Assembly (NCBI RefSeq): GCF_004328665.1
Contig: NZ_CP019770.1
Location: forward strand, 1,674,001 to 1,738,000
Length of the DNA stretch: 64,000 bases
Direction of reading: 5' to 3'
Source: Pseudoalteromonas sp. DL-6
GTDB lineage: Bacteria; Pseudomonadota; Gammaproteobacteria; Enterobacterales; Alteromonadaceae
Below the pieces are notes generated by a model. That model was not told the DNA's origin and ran no database searches. It saw only the letters and a list, made by a program, of their open reading frames with translations. How positions within the stretch are numbered: the first letter of the stretch is position 1; each line of letters opens with the position of its first letter. Position numbers and translations under genes: made by a program. Shown in pieces: positions 58,948-64,000 of this stretch.

Positions 58948-59586
58948 TTAAATAATGTATAAGCTGTCGGCTTTGGTTTTTACTTGCATACCTGTCACTA
59001 ATTCAACGTGAACATCGTCTTTGTTTACTTCAGTGATCACTGCATTAACAAGTGCTTGGCCAAGTTTAACCTTAACCTTGTTATTAACCTTGACCTCGCC
59101 TGCAGGCAAAGGTTCAACTTTTCCTGAACGCTTAGGTGCAGCGGCTTTTGCAGGTTTTGCTGCAGCCGATGAGTTTTTAGCCGCGTGAGCTGGTTTCTTT
59201 TTGAAAGATTTTGCATCTGAATCTTGACGAGGGCGTTGCTGCTTTTTGCGTTTTGCCATTTTGGCGCGGCTTTCTTCCAACGCTTTTTGTGCGTGGTCGA
59301 TATGCTCTTGCTCAACTTTTTCGCCTTGATTTCCGTCAAGATCGATTCTAAATTCAGATTTAGTAACAGCTTCAAGGTAGCGCCAGTTAGATGTGTATTT
59401 TCTAAGTGCTTGACGAACTTGTGTCTTACTTACTTTCTCAGACCCTTCAATGCGCTCAGCGATATCTTTAAAAATACCAACTTTGAGCGGCTGAATACCC
59501 TCTTTTTGTTTAAAACATTGTGGAAATTCTTGGTATAAGAACTCCAATACTTCATTAATATCTTTTAGCTTGTTTGTGGTTTCCAT
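58948..59586 (-). CDS. proQ: RNA chaperone ProQ
   Basis: 212 residues. The N-terminal ProQ/FinO RNA-binding domain (about 7-115) contains FPQCFKQKEGIQPLKVGIFKD; a lysine/alanine-rich linker (about 125-160) leads to the C-terminal Tudor-like domain (about 165-212). It binds structured sRNAs and messenger 3' ends. It lies directly upstream of prc, as in E. coli. Confidence 0.97.
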   Translation of the reverse strand: METTNKLKDINEVLEFLYQEFPQCFKQKEGIQPLKVGIFKDIAERIEGSEKVSKTQVRQALRKYTSNWRYLEAVTKSEFRIDLDGNQGEKVEQEHIDHAQKALEESRAKMAKRKKQQRPRQDSDAKSFKKKPAHAAKNSSAAAKPAKAAAPKRSGKVEPLPAGEVKVNNKVKVKLGQALVNAVITEVNKDDVHVELVTGMQVKTKADSLYII

Positions 59587-59602
59587 TTTAGAACCTATTT
59601 AA

Positions 59603-59881
59603 TCACATCTTTTCATCAAGGGCAGAATCAACATAGTGAATACTCCAATCGACTAACTCTTCAAAGTCAGCTTCGATTACAGCCATATCACCACGTAAAT
59701 GTTCCCAAATACCATTTATAATTTCATCAATTGAATCACAGTCTAAATCATCAGGTAGACGATCCCATGCCATGTGAATCAAATCATTGAGCGTTTCCGC
59801 TACATGTTCTTCATCCCCTTCCCAATCACCAACATCTTGAACGGCAAAAAGGTAATCTTGAACATTTAGCAAATCTTTCAT
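59603..59881 (-). CDS. Very acidic small protein of unknown function
   Basis: 92 residues, helical, with about 27 Asp/Glu against 4 Lys/Arg, so a very low pI. I do not recognise the family. It starts by one-base overlap with the yebR stop (TAATG) and ends 16 bases before proQ, so it is part of the yebR-proQ-prc transcript. Compact coupling supports a real gene. It has one cysteine and a WDRLPDDLDCDSIDEII segment. Binding to a basic partner such as ProQ is possible but only speculative. Confidence 0.78.
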   Translation of the reverse strand: MKDLLNVQDYLFAVQDVGDWEGDEEHVAETLNDLIHMAWDRLPDDLDCDSIDEIINGIWEHLRGDMAVIEADFEELVDWSIHYVDSALDEKM

Positions 59882-60339
59882 TACAGGCTAGCCTCTAAGC
59901 ATTTTACAAGTGCTTCAAGCCCTGCTTGGTCATCAGTATCAAATCGGCCAATACTTGGGCTATCTATATCTAGCACCGCAAATACAGATCCGTTTTTCAT
60001 GATAGGTACAACTATCTCAGAATTTGATGCTGCATCACAGGCTATATGACCGTCAAAAGCATGCACATCTGAAATTAACTGGGTTTGCTCGGTTGCCGCA
60101 GCAGTGCCACATACCCCTTTCCCTACTGGAATACGAATACAAGCTGGATTGCCTTGAAATGGACCAAGTACCAATTCTGTGGGTGAATCCATAAAATAAA
60201 AGCCCGCCCAATTCACATCTTCCAAAGAGGTAAATAACAGCGCGCTTATATTTGCCATATTGGCAATTATGTTTGATTCACCGCCTATCAGCGATTCAGT
60301 TTGCTTAACTAATGACTGGTAAAAATCGTGCTTTTGCAT
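59881..60339 (-). CDS. msrC: Free methionine-(R)-sulfoxide reductase, GAF domain
   Basis: 152 residues, a single GAF domain. The three conserved cysteines of fRMsr are present at 67, 77 and 101 (PACIRIP, GKGVCGTA, HIACDAA). It reduces free methionine R-sulfoxide in the cytoplasm. It corresponds to E. coli YebR and has the same neighbours, proQ and prc. Confidence 0.95.
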   Translation of the reverse strand: MQKHDFYQSLVKQTESLIGGESNIIANMANISALLFTSLEDVNWAGFYFMDSPTELVLGPFQGNPACIRIPVGKGVCGTAAATEQTQLISDVHAFDGHIACDAASNSEIVVPIMKNGSVFAVLDIDSPSIGRFDTDDQAGLEALVKCLEASL

Positions 60340-60467
60340 ACCAAACTACTTCTTATTAAACATACAGTAGCTAAAGGTACTCTTTGTCACTAAAAATTGA
60401 AACCTTTTGCGGGTAAAAAAAAGGAAATTACATGGTTTTACGACGCACTTGATTAAATATTCTGCAA

Positions 60468-60848
60468 TTAACTTTGTACCGATTTACGTAGACCGAATAA
60501 AAACAGCCCAGCAGTAAACCCTGACATCACACTATTGATTAAAAATATCTCACCTGTGGTGGCGCTCAGTAGGTAACTAAAAATAGCCCCGCCTAGCAAG
60601 CCTAGTGTTAATACACCAGAATAATTGACCTTAGAATATTTAAACATAAGTAAATAACCAGGCACAACAAACGCGGCCATGGTTAAGCCTACTATGTGCG
60701 CGTTAGCAATAGCCGTCATTAATAACCCTAAAAAAATAGAGACGGCATCACCACGCATTGTCAATGCATAGTAAATCCCTAACATACTGCCAATAATAAC
60801 AGGAGATAATAATGAAAGTGCGACGCTTTTTGCGAGTTGATGTTTCAT
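60468..60848 (-). CDS. Small four-helix membrane protein, function unknown
   Basis: 126 residues from the ATG at 60848, supported by AAGGA nine bases upstream; the longer frame adds 16 unsupported residues. Four hydrophobic segments (about 7-28, 36-65, 75-95 and 101-122), ending RKSVQS. I do not recognise a family. It is in the gap between the yebR operon and the tRNA genes and stands alone. Confidence 0.7.
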   Translation of the reverse strand: MKHQLAKSVALSLLSPVIIGSMLGIYYALTMRGDAVSIFLGLLMTAIANAHIVGLTMAAFVVPGYLLMFKYSKVNYSGVLTLGLLGGAIFSYLLSATTGEIFLINSVMSGFTAGLFLFGLRKSVQS

Positions 60849-60986
60849 TGTAAGATCCTTAACACAAACGTAAATCTTTAATTTCTTAGCATGCACTAAC
60901 CGCCGTAGCTTATAAATAGAGACTATGGTCGTATTTTTTAACTAAATATACTTGGCTTTGAAAAAGGTATAGCGAAAATGAGGCAC

Positions 60987-61011
60987 AAAAAAGCCCGCAA
61001 AAAGCGGGCTT
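60987..61011 (-). terminator. Terminator after the tandem tRNA-Ser genes
   Basis: Eight-base stem AAGCCCGC/GCGGGCTT with a five-base loop followed on the minus strand by TTTT, ten bases past the 3' end of the downstream tRNA. Confidence 0.88.
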
Positions 61012-61020
61012 ATCTGATAA

Positions 61021-61111
61021 TGGTGGAGAGATAGGGATTTGAACCCTAGAGGGGCTATAAACCCCTGCCGGTTTTCAAGACCGGTGCATTCGACCACTCT
61101 GCCATCTCTCC
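61021..61111 (-). tRNA. tRNA-Ser(UGA), downstream copy
   Basis: 91 bases including encoded CCA. Acceptor stem GGAGAGA pairs with TCTCTCC; the anticodon loop CTTGAAA between CCGGT and ACCGG gives anticodon TGA; the long variable arm is that of a class II serine tRNA. Identical to the copy 142 bases upstream. Confidence 0.97.
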
Positions 61112-61162
61112 GAAAGTGCATAAATTACCAGTAAGAGTGTACTTGTAATTATTTTAATTAGG

Positions 61163-61253
61163 TGGTGGAGAGATAGGGATTTGAACCCTAGAGGGGCTAT
61201 AAACCCCTGCCGGTTTTCAAGACCGGTGCATTCGACCACTCTGCCATCTCTCC
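61163..61253 (-). tRNA. tRNA-Ser(UGA), upstream copy
   Basis: 91 bases including CCA, base-for-base identical to the neighbouring copy. The two are separated by a 51-base spacer and presumably processed from one transcript ending at the terminator near 60987. A clean promoter precedes it. Confidence 0.97.
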
Positions 61254-61264
61254 GCACGGCCTGA

Positions 61265-61293
61265 ATAATAGGGAAACCCATGGGCTTTGTGAA
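61265..61293 (-). promoter_or_regulatory. Sigma-70 promoter of the tRNA-Ser pair
   Basis: On the minus strand TTCACA, exactly 17 bases, then TATTAT, each five of six to consensus. A GC-rich discriminator follows, as in stringently controlled stable-RNA promoters. It ends 11 bases before the upstream tRNA. Confidence 0.82.
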
Positions 61294-61505
61294 GCTTTTT
61301 TTTCATTTATTTGTTCAAGTGATTAAAAAACAACTAATTTGTTTAAACATAAAGCAATAAGAGTAAATCCTAACCGGCGAATGAACTTTTATTTAAATTT
61401 AGTTGTCTATTGATCTACAAAGGTTTGCCCAAACATATAAGAGTTGGTAATCTAATTTTAGTTAAATTACAGGAACTACTTAGTTTCACTTACAGGAGCT
61501 CTACA

Positions 61506-62171
61506 ATGGCGTTTAATCAATCGTACAATACTGCAAAGCCGGTAATGTCGACCATTGAAACAAACAAGGTGCTTAAAAACACTTATTTTTTACTTGCAAT
61601 GACACTTGCATTTAGTGCAGTCACTGCCGGTATTTCAATGGCACTGCAATTACCTTATTTTATGGGACTTGTATTTACACTTGTCTCATTTGGTCTGCTT
61701 TTTGTTGTTAACAAAAAAGCAGATACAGCATCTGGCGTATTTTGGGTGTTCGCGTTTACAGGATTAATGGGCGCCGGTTTAGGCCCACTACTTAATCACT
61801 ACGCACAATTACCTAATGGCCCGATGCTAATTATGCAAGCGCTAGGTTCTACGGCGTTAATTTTCTTTGGTTTATCTGCTTATGCACTTAACACTAAAAA
61901 AGACTTCTCATTCATGGGTGGTTTTTTAACTGTCGGTTTAATTGTGGTTATTGTGGCAAGTATTGTAAATATTTTCCTAGGTAGCTCGTTAATGTTTATG
62001 GTACTAAACGCAGCAGTGGTATTAATTATGTCTGGCCTGATTTTGTTCGACACAAGCAGAATCATTAATGGTGGCGAAACAAATTATATCCGTGCAACCG
62101 TATCTTTATACCTAAGTGTATATAACCTATTTACGTCATTACTTGCCTTACTTGGCGCAAATAATGACTAA
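61506..62171 (+). CDS. yccA: BAX inhibitor-1-family membrane protein YccA
   Basis: 221 residues from the ATG at 61506, with AGGAG eight bases upstream. Seven membrane segments, and the family start of a polar N-terminus followed by NTYFLLAMTLAFSAVTAG. In E. coli, YccA binds the FtsH protease and modulates quality control. In E. coli it neighbours tusE; here the tus genes follow directly, separated by a terminator. Confidence 0.93.
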   Translation: MAFNQSYNTAKPVMSTIETNKVLKNTYFLLAMTLAFSAVTAGISMALQLPYFMGLVFTLVSFGLLFVVNKKADTASGVFWVFAFTGLMGAGLGPLLNHYAQLPNGPMLIMQALGSTALIFFGLSAYALNTKKDFSFMGGFLTVGLIVVIVASIVNIFLGSSLMFMVLNAAVVLIMSGLILFDTSRIINGGETNYIRATVSLYLSVYNLFTSLLALLGANND

Positions 62172-62191
62172 TTAAATAGTTCTGTTAAAAT

Positions 62192-62214
62192 AGCCCCTTT
62201 ATTGGGGCTTTTTT
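62192..62214 (+). terminator. Terminator after yccA
   Basis: Six-base stem AGCCCC/GGGGCT, six-base loop, then six T residues. It ends 12 bases before the tusD start. Confidence 0.82.
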
Positions 62215-62226
62215 ATTGGAATAGTT

Positions 62227-62580
62227 TTGGCACGCTTTGTACTTTCTTTACATACTCCACCATCAGATCACGATACCACACAACGTATTGTTAAATTTGC
62301 TCATGCCTGCCTAGCGCAAGGACATAGCGTTGATGCGTTATTCTTATACCAAGATGGTATTTATCACGCTTCAACTCATTTTGAGCTCGCCTCAGATGAG
62401 TTAAACCCTCCCTCACTTTGGCATCAGCTCGCAGAAAAAAACATAAAGCTTATGCTATGCGTTACTGCGGCTGAAAAGCGTGGCTTAGACATAAAAAATA
62501 CTGGCGAATTTGCTGTGGCAGGTTTAGCTGAATTTGCCATGCTGGCCAGTGAAGCGGATAAATGGATACAATTTAAATGA
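62227..62580 (+). CDS. tusD: Sulfurtransferase subunit TusD
   Basis: 117 residues, DsrE fold, starting at TTG with GGA about six bases upstream. Cys78 in LMLCVTAAEKRG aligns with the active Cys78 of E. coli TusD. TusBCD accepts sulfur from TusA and passes it to TusE in the 2-thiouridine pathway of tRNA wobble bases. Stop and tusC start overlap as ATGA. Confidence 0.92.
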   Translation: MARFVLSLHTPPSDHDTTQRIVKFAHACLAQGHSVDALFLYQDGIYHASTHFELASDELNPPSLWHQLAEKNIKLMLCVTAAEKRGLDIKNTGEFAVAGLAEFAMLASEADKWIQFK

Positions 62581-62933
62581 TTAATGTACTCGTAATTAGT
62601 CAATCAAGTCCATTTGATGACATGCACATCCGCGATGCACTTGATATGACCCTTATTTTTGCTGCCGTTGATCAAAATATTAGCTGGTTGTTTAGTGGTC
62701 CAGCCGTGTTAGCGCTGAAAAAAAACCAAAATCCAAATACCTTAGGCATCAAAGATTTTTTCAAAAACATTAAAACGTTAGAAATTTATGATGTTGAAAA
62801 TATTTACGTCTGTGAGAAATCACTGATTGATTATGGTTTAAGTAAAAGTGAACTGCTCATTGAAGCAAACATAGTAAACTTTAACGCCCAAAAACAGCTA
62901 ATTCACAATCAGCAGCATGTGGTGACCCTATGA
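62577..62933 (+). CDS. tusC: Sulfurtransferase subunit TusC
   Basis: 118 residues, DsrF-like. It overlaps tusD and tusB by ATGA junctions. It starts MINVLVISQSSPFDDMHIRDALD, typical of TusC. Part of the TusBCD heterohexamer; the subunit carries no catalytic cysteine of its own. Confidence 0.92.
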   Translation: MINVLVISQSSPFDDMHIRDALDMTLIFAAVDQNISWLFSGPAVLALKKNQNPNTLGIKDFFKNIKTLEIYDVENIYVCEKSLIDYGLSKSELLIEANIVNFNAQKQLIHNQQHVVTL

Positions 62934-63196
62934 GCACTTTACATATTTTTTCAAAACCACTGAATTACTACAGTACCCACAGCTTAGACAACCTGATTAT
63001 GCTCACAGACAGTGTGTTACTCGTGGGTGATGCTTGCTTTGCGAAAGGGCAATACAGACAATTTGCTGACTCACTTTATATTTTAAAAGATGATGCAGAC
63101 GCTCGCGATGTATCTTTAAATTTGAATGATAAAGCAATTAGCTATGATGAGTTCGTTACGCTTAGTTTATCATCTAAACAATCAATTACTTGGTGA
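62930..63196 (+). CDS. tusB: Sulfurtransferase subunit TusB
   Basis: 88 residues, DsrH-like. MSTLHIFSKPL at the start and LVGDACFA in the middle fit TusB. Third subunit of TusBCD. It is followed three bases later by tusE. Confidence 0.9.
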   Translation: MSTLHIFSKPLNYYSTHSLDNLIMLTDSVLLVGDACFAKGQYRQFADSLYILKDDADARDVSLNLNDKAISYDEFVTLSLSSKQSITW

Positions 63197-63199
63197 TCC

Positions 63200-63529
63200 A
63201 TGCTGGAATTTAATAATCAAACAATAGACACTGATAAGCAAGGTTACCTGCTAGATCATACTAAGTGGTCAAAAGAGTTGGCCAATGTTATTGCAGAACA
63301 AGAAAACATTACGTTAACTGAGCAACACTGGGAAGTTGTGAATTTTGTGCGCGCGTTTTATCTTGAATACAATACCAGCCCAGCCATTAGAATGTTAGTC
63401 AAAGCCATGGCTAAAGCACTTGGTGAAGATAAAGGCAATAGCATGTACTTATACAAGCTTTTTCCTAAAGGGCCGGCCAAACAAGCGACGAAAATAGCGG
63501 GTTTACCTAAACCTGCACGGTGTATTTAA
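63200..63529 (+). CDS. tusE: Sulfur relay protein TusE
   Basis: 109 residues. The sulfur-carrying cysteine is Cys108 in the C-terminal ARCI tail, aligned to E. coli. The [24 protein letters not shown] segment is a DsrC/TusE signature. TusE passes sulfur to MnmA for 2-thiolation of tRNA U34. TusD, C, B and E in one operon is common outside enterics, where tusE is separate. Confidence 0.95.
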   Translation: MLEFNNQTIDTDKQGYLLDHTKWSKELANVIAEQENITLTEQHWEVVNFVRAFYLEYNTSPAIRMLVKAMAKALGEDKGNSMYLYKLFPKGPAKQATKIAGLPKPARCI

Positions 63530-64000
63530 TGAAACACAAATCTGAACATTCGCCCTCTTCAAAGGGCAAACGTAATACAGGTCGTACTTATTCTCGAACT
63601 GGTATTAATAAAAGTACAATAAAAAGGCCAATAAAGCCGCCAATAGCGCAAAGTGATAAAAAAGTCATTTTATTTAATAAACCCTATGATGTGCTTTGTC
63701 AGTTTACTGATGATAAAAATAGACAAACATTGGCTGATTTTATTCCCATAAAGGATGTTTACGCAGCAGGTCGTTTAGATAGAGACAGCGAAGGCTTGTT
63801 GTTATTAACAAACTGCGGCAAGTTACAAAACACGCTCACAGCGCCTGGTAAAAAAACCAACAAAACTTATTGGGTTCAAGTCGAGGGGATCCCAACACAA
63901 GCATCTATTGATGCTTTAAATAAAGGTGTTGAACTCAAAGATGGCATTACCTTACCCGCTAAGGTAACTTTAATGGATGAACCAACACTTTGGCCTCGGA
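63529..64000 (+). CDS. rluE: 23S rRNA pseudouridine synthase RluE (partial, C-terminus cut)
   Basis: 157 residues up to the right edge. A basic low-complexity N-terminus (about 1-44) precedes the RsuA-family domain, [15 protein letters not shown], with the catalytic aspartate in [14 protein letters not shown] (Asp84), then [11 protein letters not shown]. RluE makes pseudouridine 2457 in E. coli 23S rRNA. It has no S4 domain, as in RluE. The ATG overlaps the tusE stop by one base (TAATG). Confidence 0.9.
   Translation, partial: MKHKSEHSPSSKGKRNTGRTYSRTGINKSTIKRPIKPPIAQSDKKVILFNKPYDVLCQFTDDKNRQTLADFIPIKDVYAAGRLDRDSEGLLLLTNCGKLQNTLTAPGKKTNKTYWVQVEGIPTQASIDALNKGVELKDGITLPAKVTLMDEPTLWPR

Noticed and set aside
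61075..61281. 68-codon open frame across the tRNA genes
   Set aside because: It lies over two identical tRNAs and cannot be a protein gene in that context.
1..64000. Prophage, insertion sequence, integron, CRISPR array, restriction or other defence genes
   Set aside because: Every sizeable frame belongs to a housekeeping or conserved family; no transposase, integrase, spaced short repeats or nuclease cluster was seen.

Overview
The window is a stretch of ordinary chromosome from a marine gammaproteobacterium, almost certainly Pseudoalteromonas or a close relative in the Alteromonadales. The reasons are the AT-rich coding style, gene orders shared with Escherichia coli (pgm-seqA-ybfF-ybfE-fldA-fur; sdhCDAB-sucABCD opposite gltA; ycaI/comEC-msbA-lpxK-ycaR-kdsB; uup-rlmKL-zapC-pyrD; prc-proQ-yebR), and Alteromonadales-style families such as DUF3083, DUF3466, DUF2835 and DUF1302/DUF1329. 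I see no phage, insertion sequence, CRISPR array or defence island.

Layout. 1-2.7 kb: branched-chain keto acid dehydrogenase E1 genes behind a 26-bp perfect palindrome, then astE. 2.8-7.8 kb: pgm-seqA, and divergently ybfF, a DUF2788 gene, ybfE, fldA and fur. 7.8-10.8 kb: glnS and a DUF3083-like gene. 10.9-22.4 kb: a TCA-cycle block, sdhCDAB-sucAB-sucCD on the minus strand and gltA on the plus strand, sharing a 406-bp control region. 22.5-25 kb: csdA-csdE facing tcdA. 25-31.7 kb: a tightly overlapped envelope operon, comEC-msbA-lpxK-ycaR-kdsB-rluA-like-tcdA. 31.7-40 kb: DUF2062, DUF3466, uup, a glutaredoxin-like gene, rlmKL, zapC and pyrD. 40-45 kb: the giant NAD-glutamate dehydrogenase. 45.2-52.1 kb: a four-gene envelope set (DUF1302 barrel, DUF1329, YCF48/BNR propeller, MMPL/RND pump). 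52.4-60.8 kb: DUF2835-pepN, an NhaC-type antiporter, prc-proQ-acidic small protein-yebR, and a small membrane protein. 61-61.3 kb: two identical tRNA-Ser(UGA) genes with a clear sigma-70 promoter. 61.5-64 kb: yccA, then tusDCBE and a truncated rluE.

The least explained content is the DUF1302/DUF1329/YCF48/MMPL set, which looks like a pump, a periplasmic carrier and an outer-membrane barrel for an unknown hydrophobic substrate. Its upstream region carries an ACGT-N2-ACGT element differing at one base from the core of the palindrome in front of the branched-chain keto acid genes, next to a second 18-bp palindrome. Other items worth attention are a two-lipoyl-domain SucB, an FNR-type box and a 16-bp perfect palindrome in front of fur, and a very acidic 92-residue protein of unknown function between yebR and proQ. 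Family names come from reading the proteins; no database search was run.
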